The translations under genes and the position numbers were made by a program. The notes under the pieces are model-generated. The model saw only the letters and a program-made list of their open reading frames with translations. It made no database searches and had not been told where the DNA came from. This document shows positions 27,894-36,264 of a stretch of 64,000 nt of DNA, in pieces. The stretch spans positions 1 to 64,000 of the forward strand of contig MDLB01000107.1 of NCBI GenBank assembly GCA_001730085.1. The letters are read 5' to 3'. The stretch comes from PVC group bacterium (ex Bugula neritina AB1) (GTDB lineage: Bacteria; GCA-001730085). Each line of letters starts with the position of its first letter. The stretch's first letter is position 1.

Positions 27894-28121
27894 CTACTTA
27901 GCCACGAAAGGAAGTAATGCCACAATCCTTGCCCTCTTAATAGCTGTCGACAAAGATCTCTGGTGTTTAGAACAATTCCCTGAAACATAGCGAGGAACCA
28001 TTTTCCCTCTTTCTGTGACAAATTTTTTTAAACGCACAACATTTTTATAATCTATCACCGCATCTTCATCCAAGCAAAACATACAAGACTTACGTCTAAC
28101 AAAGGCTTTTTTTCTAGCCAT
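27894..28121 (-). CDS. rpsR: 30S ribosomal protein S18
   Basis: 75 aa with [19 protein letters not shown] and [20 protein letters not shown], diagnostic of bS18. It keeps Cys residues (CMFC near 13-16 and C49), suggesting the zinc-type C+ form. GGAGA precedes the ATG. A 330-bp spacer separates it from ssb, so it may have its own promoter. Confidence 0.95.
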   Translation of the reverse strand: MARKKAFVRRKSCMFCLDEDAVIDYKNVVRLKKFVTERGKMVPRYVSGNCSKHQRSLSTAIKRARIVALLPFVAK

Positions 28122-28452
28122 TACAATGCGTCTCCAACTTTATTCTTAAAAAACAATCAATAACTTTTAGCGTTCTTATATTAAGGTCTTCTTTAAAATA
28201 GACAGAAAAAAGCCTTTAAATTTAAAAAGAACTCTTCCTAGTCAATAAGGATTTTTGCTCAATAAAAAACTCCAATGAAGCCTCTACACAAATTTAACTG
28301 CAGCTTTTATTTAAAAAGTCACTATTCAAAAGCGTGTTTTTTCCACTTCTATGAATTTTCTTCCAAAAAGCATTTTAACACAAGACCGTAACATACTCTA
28401 TAAAAAGAACACTATAGATCAGTATTAAAAAAATCGCCTCTATAAAAAAGAT
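28122..28452. other. Intergenic between rpsR and ssb
   Basis: About 330 bp, AT-rich, with no gene of recognisable type. On the minus strand TTGACT near 28238 could be a -35 but no good -10 at 16-18 bp follows. Nothing else is seen. Confidence 0.35.
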
Positions 28453-28887
28453 CTAAAAAGGAACCTCTTCTTCTTGAGGAGCACCTTCTTCAATCTGAGA
28501 AGAAGCATTTCCCTTTGCCGAAGAGTCTTCCCGCGCTCCTACACTCGAAGCATCTTTCCGTCCAACGAACTGAATATTATCAGCAACAATTTCCAAAGAC
28601 GTTCTTTTTTGTCCATCTTCTGTTTCCCAAGATCGGCTTTGAAGCCTCCCCTCAACAAGAATAGGACTTCCTTTTGTCAAATATTCACCACATATTTCAG
28701 CCAATTTTGACCAAGCAACAACGCGCACATAGCAAACTTCTTCTTTTTTTTCTCCAGACTGGGTAGTATAGGATCTATTAACCGCAATCCCAAGATTAGC
28801 AACAGCACTCCCACTGGGAATGTATCGCAACTCTGGATCTCTAGTCAAGTTCCCTAACAATAAAACTTTATTCAGAGTCGCCGCCAT
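28453..28887 (-). CDS. ssb: Single-stranded DNA-binding protein
   Basis: 144 aa with an OB fold (about 5-108): LNKVLLLGNLTRDPELRY, VCYVRVVAWSKLAEIC, GSPILVEGRLQSRSWE. An acidic tail ends in EEEVPF, the conserved tip that binds partner proteins. The ATG at 28887 is preferred (GGGA seven bases upstream) over TTG 28893. It overlaps the rpsF end. Confidence 0.95.
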   Translation of the reverse strand: MAATLNKVLLLGNLTRDPELRYIPSGSAVANLGIAVNRSYTTQSGEKKEEVCYVRVVAWSKLAEICGEYLTKGSPILVEGRLQSRSWETEDGQKRTSLEIVADNIQFVGRKDASSVGAREDSSAKGNASSQIEEGAPQEEEVPF

Positions 28888-29239
28888 TTTCAATCCCTTT
28901 CTTTTCTTCCCTTTTTTCTCTCACCGGTTTCATCCAAGAGAGATCTTCTGAAAAATGACCTTCTTGTAAAATAAGAGATGTTAAAATAAAGTTATTCAAC
29001 TTTAAAAACCTCTTAATTTTAGAAATATTCACAGGGTCAACCTCAAATCGATAAAGCAAAAAGTAGCCATCCCTTTTTTTATTAATTTCATATGCCAAAC
29101 GCTTTTTGCCCAGCTCCATGAAAAATTGACAGTCAGCGTCAGATTTCTTCCAAATAGTTTCTATATTTGACAAAATATTTTCTTTTTTGTCTCCACTAAA
29201 AGAAGTATCAACAACAATCATAGCCTCATACTTACGCAT
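28868..29239 (-). CDS. rpsF: 30S ribosomal protein S6
   Basis: 123 aa with MRKYEAMIVVD, GKKRLAYEINKKRDGYFLLYRFE and a central ISKIKRFLKLN helix, all typical of bS6. The C-terminus is extended and charged. It binds S18 in the small subunit; rpsF, ssb and rpsR are neighbours here as in many phyla. Confidence 0.95.
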   Translation of the reverse strand: MRKYEAMIVVDTSFSGDKKENILSNIETIWKKSDADCQFFMELGKKRLAYEINKKRDGYFLLYRFEVDPVNISKIKRFLKLNNFILTSLILQEGHFSEDLSWMKPVREKREEKKGIENGGDSE

Positions 29240-29296
29240 TTAATTAAACTCCATACTTTTGTTAACTTTTTCACTAGCAAAAAAACTTAACTAACA

Positions 29297-29866
29297 CTAT
29301 ACAGAAACTTTCGTGTTGTATTTAAGCATAAGCTCTTGCCAATCTAAAATAAAAAAATCTCTAATAGCATCTGTAGCCTTGGACAAAAGGCTAGGTAAAA
29401 GTTCTTTCTCAGGTTTAGAAAATGTCCCTAAAACATGATCAACCATTCCATATTTTCCTCGACCTATACCTAGTCTTAATCGAGGGAATTGATTCGTTCC
29501 AACTTCTCGAACGATAGAGGCTAAGCCATTATGCCCTCCTGTGCCTCCAAAAGGGCGCATCTTCATTCGACCAAAGTCAAGATCAACATCATCGCAAATA
29601 ACCAAAATATTTTCAAGTTCTATTTTTTTATGTTTAACAAACAACTTCAAAGGCTGTCCACTTAAATTCATAAAAGTCATAGGTTTAACGATATAAATAA
29701 AGCCTTCATCAATCCTTTTTTCAGCAAAAGAATAAGTGTACTCATTGCGAAAAAAAAGATCCATCTTTTCAGATAAAAGGTCCCCAACTAACCATCCAAA
29801 GTTATGCCGAGTATATTCGTATTTTTTCCCTTTATTTCCAAGAAGAACAATCGCCTTTTTTTTCAT
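29297..29866 (-). CDS. pth: Peptidyl-tRNA hydrolase
   Basis: Releases peptides from stalled peptidyl-tRNA. 189 aa with VLLGNKGKKYEYTRHNFGW (the catalytic His lies in TRHNFGW), KPMTFMNLSGQPLK, VICDDVDLDFGRMKMRPFGG and GGHNGLASI. It begins at the base after the rplY stop. Length is normal. Confidence 0.96.
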   Translation of the reverse strand: MKKKAIVLLGNKGKKYEYTRHNFGWLVGDLLSEKMDLFFRNEYTYSFAEKRIDEGFIYIVKPMTFMNLSGQPLKLFVKHKKIELENILVICDDVDLDFGRMKMRPFGGTGGHNGLASIVREVGTNQFPRLRLGIGRGKYGMVDHVLGTFSKPEKELLPSLLSKATDAIRDFFILDWQELMLKYNTKVSV

Positions 29867-30526
29867 TTAGTCAGCGGTTTCTTCTTTCAATTCAGCTTTT
29901 TGTCGAGTAACTTCTGGTTCTTTTGCTCCTACTTCCTCATCCTCCACTGCACTATCATCGCTGTCTTTTCTAGGCGCAACAACAGCAAGAATCAACTCTT
30001 TTGCGTCCTCAGAAACTTCAACATTTTCATCCGAAGGAAGATCTGACACATGCAAGAACTCTCCCATCTTCATTCCTGAAATATCGACTTTATATTTACT
30101 CGGCACTGACTCAGGTAGCGCTCGAACCTTTATTTCCCACATATGTTGCTCTAAGACGCCTCCCAAACTCGTAGCGTCTTCTTCTCCGACCAAAGAAATC
30201 GGCAAAGTAAAAACCATTTTTTCTTTCATAGAGATTTCTTGAAAATCAACATTCAAGATTTTATGAGTCAGTGGGTGCTCCTGAATCTCACGAACAACAG
30301 TTAGGCGAGTATCAAAAAGATCTCCACCTTTTAATTCAAACAAAAGACTCCCAACTGAAGAGCTATGCGAAAGAACATTTTCAAATTCCACAGTATCTAT
30401 AGAAATCACTTCATTCCCAGAAGTTCCATAAAGAACAGCAGGTGTCAACCCCTCTTTGCGAAGATTCTTCACCTCTTTCTTGCCTTTTTCATTCCGTTTT
30501 TTCACTTCTAATATAACATTTTTCAT
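29867..30526 (-). CDS. rplY: 50S ribosomal protein L25/general stress protein Ctc
   Basis: Long (Ctc-type) L25 of 219 aa: N-terminal 5S rRNA-binding domain (LRKEGLTPAVLYG at about 23-35, NVDFQEIS near 88) and the C-terminal TL5 domain (IKVRALPESVPSKYKVDIS), then an acidic tail. It sits in the usual prs-rplY-pth order. Confidence 0.94.
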   Translation of the reverse strand: MKNVILEVKKRNEKGKKEVKNLRKEGLTPAVLYGTSGNEVISIDTVEFENVLSHSSSVGSLLFELKGGDLFDTRLTVVREIQEHPLTHKILNVDFQEISMKEKMVFTLPISLVGEEDATSLGGVLEQHMWEIKVRALPESVPSKYKVDISGMKMGEFLHVSDLPSDENVEVSEDAKELILAVVAPRKDSDDSAVEDEEVGAKEPEVTRQKAELKEETAD

Positions 30527-30576
30527 AAATCAAAATCTCCCTTGATCAAGTAAAAGTTGAGATGATCAACTCATTC

Positions 30577-31530
30577 TTATATATGCACTGCATCCCATTT
30601 AAAAAGGGAGCTAATCGACTCGTTATCATGGATACGCTGTATCCCAGCAGCTAAAAGACCGCCCACCGAAAGAACTTTTATTTTCTCTAACAAACCCTCT
30701 TCCGGAACTTGGATAGAGTTAGACACAATCACCTTAGAGATACAAGAGTTTTGTATTCTTTCAAAAGCAGGACCAACAAGAACTGGATGCGTGATCGCAG
30801 CTACAACTTCTTTCGCACCTTTTTCATGAACCGCTTTAGCAGCACCAACCAAAGAGCCGGCTGTGGCAACCATATCATCAACAATCACCGCTAATCGCCC
30901 CTTCACATCTCCCAAAACATTCATCACTTCAGCATCAACACTATTAAGCCGTCTCTTGTCAACAACTGCAAGATCAACCCCTAATTTTTTTGCAAACGAC
31001 CGTGCCATTTTTATTGCCCCAACATCTGGAGCTACAACAATCATATCTTCATAGGTTTTTTTTAAGTACTCAATAAAAACAGGTGCTGCATACAAGTGAT
31101 CCAGAGGCTTATTAAAAAACCCCTGTATTTGATCTGCATGCAAATCCATCGCTAAAACACGATCAGCACCAGCTGTTTCAATAACATTCGCCATTAAACG
31201 AGCGGTTATTGGAACTCTAGCTTGATCCTTTCGATCCTGTCGAGCATATCCATAATAAGGCATAACAACAGTAACTCTTTGCGCAGAAGCTCTTTTAAGA
31301 GCATCCAAAATAACCAAAAGTTCAACAAGGTTACTATTAACAGGGCGACATGTGGGCTGTATAACAAAAACGTCATACCCACGGATATTTTCATTTATTT
31401 TGACAAAAGTTTCACCATCCGCAAATGAATTAATCGTAACATCTGACAAAGGAACTTTCATCTTCTGAGAAATCTCTTCGGCAAGCTTTTGATTAGCATT
31501 CCCTGAAATTAACTTAACGCCTTTATTCAT
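30577..31530 (-). CDS. prs: Ribose-phosphate pyrophosphokinase
   Basis: Makes PRPP from ribose-5-phosphate and ATP for nucleotides, histidine and NAD. 317 aa with LISGNANQKLAEEI, FADGETFVKINENIRG, MPYYGYARQDRKDQARVPI, MDLHADQIQGFF and the PRPP loop IVDDMVATAGSL. Lies between glmU and rplY. PRPP is a substrate of HisG encoded nearby. Confidence 0.97.
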   Translation of the reverse strand: MNKGVKLISGNANQKLAEEISQKMKVPLSDVTINSFADGETFVKINENIRGYDVFVIQPTCRPVNSNLVELLVILDALKRASAQRVTVVMPYYGYARQDRKDQARVPITARLMANVIETAGADRVLAMDLHADQIQGFFNKPLDHLYAAPVFIEYLKKTYEDMIVVAPDVGAIKMARSFAKKLGVDLAVVDKRRLNSVDAEVMNVLGDVKGRLAVIVDDMVATAGSLVGAAKAVHEKGAKEVVAAITHPVLVGPAFERIQNSCISKVIVSNSIQVPEEGLLEKIKVLSVGGLLAAGIQRIHDNESISSLFKWDAVHI

Positions 31531-31579
31531 AGCTGACTTTCCAAACTCTTAATTTTTTGTAATAATGTGATAGAAAATT

Positions 31580-32500
31580 TTATATTGTAACATACTTTTC
31601 TACATTCGAAAAAGCCTTAACAACTGTTCCCGGAAGAATTTTGCTCCCACGATGTATAACAGCACCTTTTTCAACCGTAACGCCTTCCCCTATTTCAACA
31701 TCCAATGCGACATAGGACGAGTCCGGATCAACAAAGCAAACCCCTTGCTCCATAAGACTTTTCTTATATCTTTTTTGAAAGAGAGTATTAACAAAAGCCA
31801 GATCTTTTTTTGAATTAACTCCTAAAATGCTTTCAAAAGATTTTGTTAAAACAAATTTCACTTTTTTCTTTTCCGCATAAAAAATTTCAAAAATATCTGT
31901 TAAAAACATCTCTTGAACGGTCTCTCTATACGGAAGCTTTTTAAGAGCCTCAAACAATGCATCTCTTTTAAAGCAGTAAATCCCAGAGTTAATCCTAGAG
32001 ATTTTTTTCTCTTCTAAGGTCGCCACTTTTTCTTCAACAACCTTATGAACATATGAATTTTCATCCTGAACCACACGGCCATATCCATAAGGATCATTAA
32101 TATCACACCCCAAAAGAGCCCCTTCTACCTGATTAGAAGCAACTTCGTCAATAAGATCTGTCAACATTGTAGCTGTTAACAAAGGAACATCGCCGCAAAG
32201 AATTAAAACATAGTCATAATCAACAAAATCAGGGCAGTCAAGAATTTGAGAAACGGCATGACCTGTCCCTAGTTGCGCTCTTTGAAAAAGACATTCTACA
32301 GAAAATTCAGAAACCTCTTTTTGAACAAGATCTGCACCATAACCTGTTATAACATAGGATTTAGAAACAGGGGTATCCCTTAAAGTTTCGAGAATAATGG
32401 ATATCATAGGCTTTTCAGCCACTTCATGCAAGACCTTTGGCAAGGAAGATTCCATCCTCTTCCCAAGCCCAGCGGCAAGAATAACCGCGGCAACTTTCAT
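31580..32500 (-). CDS. glmU: Short GlmU-like nucleotidyltransferase (acetyltransferase domain missing)
   Basis: 306 aa from ATG 32500 (GGAGG ten bases upstream); an upstream in-frame extension would run through the tRNA-Gln gene and is rejected. Residues 1-240 are the GlmU uridylyltransferase: VILAAGLGKRMESSLPKVLH, QLGTGHAVSQI, LCGDVPLLTATM, SGIYCFKRDALFEAL. After about 245 only a few hexapeptide turns remain (GEGVTVEKGAVIHRG) and the protein ends, while full GlmU is about 450 aa. It probably makes UDP-GlcNAc from GlcNAc-1-P. GlcN-1-P acetylation would need another enzyme. Confidence 0.88.
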   Translation of the reverse strand: MKVAAVILAAGLGKRMESSLPKVLHEVAEKPMISIILETLRDTPVSKSYVITGYGADLVQKEVSEFSVECLFQRAQLGTGHAVSQILDCPDFVDYDYVLILCGDVPLLTATMLTDLIDEVASNQVEGALLGCDINDPYGYGRVVQDENSYVHKVVEEKVATLEEKKISRINSGIYCFKRDALFEALKKLPYRETVQEMFLTDIFEIFYAEKKKVKFVLTKSFESILGVNSKKDLAFVNTLFQKRYKKSLMEQGVCFVDPDSSYVALDVEIGEGVTVEKGAVIHRGSKILPGTVVKAFSNVEKYVTI

Positions 32501-32536
32501 TGAAAGTGATCCTCCGGATATATTTAATAGAGAAAA

Positions 32537-32607
32537 TTGCCCGACGAGGACTCGAACCTCGAATACCAGAACCAAAATCTGGGGTGTTACCATTACACCA
32601 TCGGGCA
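32537..32607 (-). tRNA. trnQ: tRNA-Gln (UUG)
   Basis: A minus-strand cloverleaf: acceptor TGCCCGA/TCGGGCA, anticodon stem CCAGA/TCTGG with loop TTTTGGT containing TTG, T-arm GAGGTTCGAGTCCTC. No CCA is encoded. It lies 36 bp upstream of the glmU start. Confidence 0.95.
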
Positions 32608-32677
32608 AAATATTTCTTTAATCAGCTAGTCAAAAAGATCTTTTCAATGTTTCAACTAATATAAAAAAAACGAACAA

Positions 32678-33064
32678 TTAAGAAACCTCAGCATATTGCT
32701 TTTTTCGGATTTCCTGAGCATAAGCATCTAAAACTCTAGATTGAATATACTCTCTAGCTTCAACGGTAATCGGATGAGCTATATCTCGATGATCCGACTG
32801 AAACTTCTGTTCATTCGTACTTTTCCATTCTAGCATTTTTCCACAATAGGAGCAATATCTGCTCCGTATCGGATTTTTATTATGGCACTGCAGGCAAGCC
32901 TCTTTGACTTTTCGACTAGGCATTGCTACAAACAACCCTTGATTCCCATCAATAATTTTTAAATCTCTTACAACAAAAGATCCTTCAAAAGTTATCGTGA
33001 CATATGCTTTTAGTTTTTTATCCGCACCTTCTTTCGGAAAAACTTTCAGTTCCGTTATTTCCAC
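32678..33064 (-). CDS. spoVG: SpoVG-family protein with inserted zinc ribbon
   Basis: 128 aa from GTG 33064 (AAGGAG seven bases upstream); longer versions overlap ispE. The SpoVG core is clear: VEITELKVFP, KAYVTITFEGSFVVRDLKI, GLFVAMPSRK, then HRDIAHPITVEAREYIQ. Between the core halves sits a zinc ribbon, CLQC (57-60) and CSYC (71-74), absent from Bacillus SpoVG. Bacterial SpoVG proteins bind DNA or RNA and affect septation and gene regulation; the ribbon may alter nucleic-acid binding. Located between ispE and the tRNA/glmU/prs genes, a conserved place. Confidence 0.9.
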   Translation of the reverse strand: MEITELKVFPKEGADKKLKAYVTITFEGSFVVRDLKIIDGNQGLFVAMPSRKVKEACLQCHNKNPIRSRYCSYCGKMLEWKSTNEQKFQSDHRDIAHPITVEAREYIQSRVLDAYAQEIRKKQYAEVS

Positions 33065-33080
33065 TTTTAAACTCCTTCCC

Positions 33081-33983
33081 TCAACTGGATTCGCGGAAGA
33101 CCGGTTTCGAAAAAAATGCATCATATCCAAGGTGTGTAACCAAGTCTAATAATTTACTGTCTTCAAACAAAGCAGGTATCTTAGAAAAAAAAGAAGACCC
33201 ACTCCCTGACATCTGAAGGAAAGGAAACCCCAGGTGTCTTAAATCCTTCTTAACTTGCCGAAGATCTGGATAAAGGCTCAATGCTACTTCTTCCAAACTA
33301 TTCTGGCTTGAACCATTTTCGCTTCGACAGAAACAAAAACCATCCGGATTAAAGCCATTCTTCTGCAAAAAAAGCAGTCTTTTTTTATCACAACCAACTT
33401 CTTTTGTCAATAAATGTTTCATATACCCAAAAACTTTAGACGTTGACACATTTAGCTTTGGATAAACAATTAAGCACCTTTCAGTCAAACATTCCCGACA
33501 AGAAGATAGTTGTTCAATCTTCTCCCCTCTCCCTTTAGCTCTAGCCCTTCCTCCTTTTAAAAAAAAAGGCACATCAGCACCTAGCTGCTCAGCCAAACCA
33601 TAAAGATCTTCCAAAGGAACCCCTGTATAGCGCGCCATGGCCAACAACGTAGTTGCAGCATTACTACTACCACCTCCAAGGCCTGCACCTATTGGAATTT
33701 CTTTTTTCAAATAAACGCGGATAGAAAAATCTGCAGAAAAAGATTTGGAAAAAATGCGAAAAGCCTTATATATTAAGTTGTCTTTTTCTGGACAAAGATA
33801 TTTATCAGAAAAAAATTCAAAACAAGATTTTCCATTAGAAACAAAAGAAAATTCCATCCGATCTGCCAAGTCAATTTCTTGAAAAACTGTATCTAACTCA
33901 CAATAATCATCATCTCGAAGACCCAAAACATCTAAAAAAAGATTAACTTTGGCATAGGCCAACATTTCAAAAGCAACTGGCAT
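33081..33983 (-). CDS. ispE: 4-diphosphocytidyl-2-C-methyl-D-erythritol kinase
   Basis: MEP-pathway isoprenoid kinase of the GHMP family, 300 aa. AYAKVNLFLDVLGLRDD at about 9-25, the ATP-binding PIGAGLGGGSSNAATTLLA, LGADVPFFLKGG and a C-terminal LQMSGSGSSFF glycine loop are all present. Sixteen bases separate its stop from the spoVG GTG. Confidence 0.95.
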   Translation of the reverse strand: MPVAFEMLAYAKVNLFLDVLGLRDDDYCELDTVFQEIDLADRMEFSFVSNGKSCFEFFSDKYLCPEKDNLIYKAFRIFSKSFSADFSIRVYLKKEIPIGAGLGGGSSNAATTLLAMARYTGVPLEDLYGLAEQLGADVPFFLKGGRARAKGRGEKIEQLSSCRECLTERCLIVYPKLNVSTSKVFGYMKHLLTKEVGCDKKRLLFLQKNGFNPDGFCFCRSENGSSQNSLEEVALSLYPDLRQVKKDLRHLGFPFLQMSGSGSSFFSKIPALFEDSKLLDLVTHLGYDAFFSKPVFRESS

Positions 33984-33992
33984 CGCTTAGTT

Positions 33993-34085
33993 TTACTTTT
34001 TCTTTTTATGTCTATTTTTTCTTAAACGTTTTTTACGCTTATGCGTATTAATTTTTTTGCGTTTTCTTTTTTTTCCACAAGGCAT
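33993..34085 (-). CDS. 30-aa basic mS38/COX24-like (AURKAIP1) ribosomal protein
   Basis: A tiny gene with ATG 34085 and stop TAA 33993. The product starts MPCGKKRKRKK, continues INTHKRKKRLRKNRHKKKK, and is about two-thirds Lys/Arg. This matches the AURKAIP1/COX24 C-terminal motif of mitochondrial mS38 and of mini-proteins in Bacteroidota and other phyla (related to mycobacterial bS22). AAGGAG-like AGGAGTTTC... precedes the start at 34091-34100. It ends 9 bp before the ispE start and follows hisG. Likely a small-subunit ribosomal protein near the decoding region. Confidence 0.85.
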   Translation of the reverse strand: MPCGKKRKRKKINTHKRKKRLRKNRHKKKK

Positions 34086-34099
34086 TAAAAGAAACTCCT

Positions 34100-34966
34100 T
34101 TACAAAACAACTTTATTCAGAGGATATTCTACAATATCTCTTGCTCCAATATCTTTCAACTGAGGAATGATCTCACGAACAACATGTTCATCGACCATGA
34201 CCTCCATAGCAACCCACTCCTCATCCATCAACGGTGAGATTGTTGGGATTTTCAACCCAGGCACAAGAGCTCTAACAACCTCAACTTGATTTTTTGGCAA
34301 ATTCATCTTTAATCCAACTTTTGCTCCTGCCAAAAGAGCCGCCCTCAAAAGCAAGGCTAAATCATCTATCTTTTTTTTCTTCAAAGGATCACTATAAGAA
34401 GTTTTATTAGCAATAAGCTTTGTATTTGACTCAACAACTGTATCTACGATTCTTAACTTATTCGCCCTTAAAGAGCTCCCCGTTTCCGTCAACTCAACAA
34501 TCGCGTCAACCAAATTAGGCGTTTTAACCTCTGTCGCACCCCAAGAAAATTCCACAAAAGCATTGATTTTTTTTTGTTGCAAATAGGCCTTTGTCGCACC
34601 AACAAGCTCGGTAGCTATCGTTTTTCCTTCCAAATCTTCAGGTTTCGTTATAGAAGAATTCTCAGGAACAGCTAAAACCCAACGAACAGCATTAGAGCCT
34701 TGCTTTGCATAGACAAGCTCCTCCACTTCTTCAACATCTGCACCATTCTCTACTATCCAATCATGTCCCGTCAATCCAACATCCAAGGCTCCACCTTCAA
34801 CGTACCTAGCCATTTCTTGCGCCCGTATAAGAGTTATAGACAAAGTAGGGTCGTCAACATGAGGAAAATATGATCTCGAACTAACTGATATTTTAAAACC
34901 CGCTCTTCTAAAAAGATCGATCGTTGACTTTTCCAAACTTCCTTTAGGAATACCAAGTTTAACCAC
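34100..34966 (-). CDS. hisG: ATP phosphoribosyltransferase, long form
   Basis: First step of histidine synthesis: ATP plus [43 protein letters not shown] and [10 protein letters not shown] mark the catalytic domain. The last 75 residues are the ACT-like HisG_C regulatory domain ([16 protein letters not shown]), so it is the HisZ-independent long form. The GTG at 34966 (AAAGG upstream, 288 aa) fits the family start; ATG 34987 or an upstream codon at 35005 are alternatives. No other his genes are in the window. Confidence 0.93.
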   Translation of the reverse strand: MVKLGIPKGSLEKSTIDLFRRAGFKISVSSRSYFPHVDDPTLSITLIRAQEMARYVEGGALDVGLTGHDWIVENGADVEEVEELVYAKQGSNAVRWVLAVPENSSITKPEDLEGKTIATELVGATKAYLQQKKINAFVEFSWGATEVKTPNLVDAIVELTETGSSLRANKLRIVDTVVESNTKLIANKTSYSDPLKKKKIDDLALLLRAALLAGAKVGLKMNLPKNQVEVVRALVPGLKIPTISPLMDEEWVAMEVMVDEHVVREIIPQLKDIGARDIVEYPLNKVVL

Positions 34967-35021
34967 GTTATAAAAACCTTTTTGCATGATATAAAGACAG
35001 AACAATAATTGACCGATATGA

Positions 35022-35097
35022 TGGTGGGCAGTACAGGACTCGAACCTGTGACATCATGCTTGTAAGGCATGCGCTCTACCAGCTGAGCTAACCGCCC
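35022..35097 (-). tRNA. trnV: tRNA-Val (UAC)
   Basis: A minus-strand cloverleaf of 76 nt including an encoded 3' CCA (35022-35024). Acceptor GGGCGGT/ACTGCCC, D-arm AGCTCAGCTGGTAGAGC, anticodon loop CTTACAA (TAC), T-arm CAGGTTCGAGTCCTG. Confidence 0.97.
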
Positions 35098-35121
35098 AAA
35101 AACCAGACAACAAGAGATAAG

Positions 35122-35149
35122 ATTGTATCATAAAAAATAACTTTGTAAA
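35122..35149 (-). promoter_or_regulatory. Promoter of tRNA-Val
   Basis: On the minus strand TTTACA (35144-35149), 16 bp, then TACAAT (35122-35127). The tRNA 5' end is 24 bp beyond the -10. No competing gene reads into it except the distant TrpD2-like gene at 35280. Confidence 0.6.
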
Positions 35150-35279
35150 TGTTTTTTTTGACTTTCTATCTTTTAGAGAGCATTGTAAAACATCCTAAAA
35201 TGTTTTTTGGATTTTTTTTTTAACAAAAGCATCTTATGAAATATAACCTATGGGAAAACATGTTTTTCCATCAAAAAAC

Positions 35280-36236
35280 TTACGAATTTTCTTTCTGAAA
35301 GATATCAAAAGGAGAATCCCCCTCGCCCAAAGCAAATTTAAAAAAAGACTGTTGCGCCTGAACCCATATATTTTCCGAAGACCCCTTATCCTTTAAAGCT
35401 TTCTCCCAAAAAAGAGACGTTTCCTTCAGCCCCCCAGGCCTATGTGTATCAAGCTTAGGCAAGCCCCACTCTTTTGGATCAATAAAGCCTTCAACTTTTT
35501 TTTGTCCAATTTTACGGATATACCTTGTCGGCCTTTTCCAACAAATATCAGATGTCCCTTCTTCCCCAAAAACAAGCGTAACATTCTCTATGCGCCCCTC
35601 CATTGCATAAAAATACCTACCTACATAAGGCTCATGATGCAAAGTCAAAATAGCATGCGTCGCTCCATATGGATTCAAAAGTTTCTCAATCGTATGTAAA
35701 AAACTACGAAGACCAACTTCATTGCGCGAAGAAATAAGTTCTTCATAAAAAGAATACAACTCACATGCATCCCAAAGAACAGGATAATTTTCTAAAGAAA
35801 GAGGAATGTTTTGCAAAAAAGGATTTTCAGAAGAAAAAAGATCCCTTTCTGTTAAACCATATTTAGGACCTATCCCTCGAGCCCCTCCAACAACAACAGG
35901 AATACCTGCTTCTTGCAAAAGACCTGCAACTAACGGAGAAAGGTAAACACTTCTTTTCTTTCCATCAAAAGGACTAGACACAAGCAAACTTCTCGTATTA
36001 AAAGGCTTAAAAGGAGAAGGATATGCCTGCTCCCAAGCATCAAGAAACCCTTTAATTTCATCCTTTGTCGTAGTCTTTCGGCGCATTAACAAAAACAAAG
36101 CACCTAAATTTTCTCGAGAAAAGGCCTTCTCAAAAATCAAAAGACTCATTAAATCAAATGCCTCTTGATATGTATAATCTCTAGATGATCTAGGCCCATT
36201 ACCTATGATTTTTAAAAATTTAACGGAAGGATTCAC
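35280..36236 (-). CDS. TrpD2/YbiB-like phosphoribosyltransferase-fold protein
   Basis: 318 aa. A helical N-terminal domain (YTYQEAFDLMSLLI, ALFLLMRRKTTTKDEIKGFL) is followed by an alpha/beta domain with YLSPLVAGLLQEAGIPVVVGGA, as in family 3 nucleoside/anthranilate phosphoribosyltransferases. The usual TrpD GTGGD motif is not visible, and the protein matches the TrpD2 (YbiB) branch, which binds nucleic acid rather than anthranilate. It lies 28 bp downstream of the HlyD gene and may be cotranscribed with the secretion genes by readthrough. Function uncertain. Confidence 0.6.
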   Translation of the reverse strand: MNPSVKFLKIIGNGPRSSRDYTYQEAFDLMSLLIFEKAFSRENLGALFLLMRRKTTTKDEIKGFLDAWEQAYPSPFKPFNTRSLLVSSPFDGKKRSVYLSPLVAGLLQEAGIPVVVGGARGIGPKYGLTERDLFSSENPFLQNIPLSLENYPVLWDACELYSFYEELISSRNEVGLRSFLHTIEKLLNPYGATHAILTLHHEPYVGRYFYAMEGRIENVTLVFGEEGTSDICWKRPTRYIRKIGQKKVEGFIDPKEWGLPKLDTHRPGGLKETSLFWEKALKDKGSSENIWVQAQQSFFKFALGEGDSPFDIFQKENS

Positions 36237-36264
36237 AAGAAAACATCTAACTCAACGCTCAAAT

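Noticed and set aside
27815-28021. 68-codon frame overlapping rpsR
   Set aside because: It is an alternative frame of the clear rpsR gene and has no support.
32501-32608. Upstream extension of glmU by 36 codons
   Set aside because: It runs antisense-free through the tRNA-Gln gene on the same strand; ATG 32500 has GGAGG and matches the family start.
33065-33130. Longer spoVG start inside ispE
   Set aside because: The GTG at 33064 has AAGGAG at good spacing and begins right at the conserved VEITEL core.
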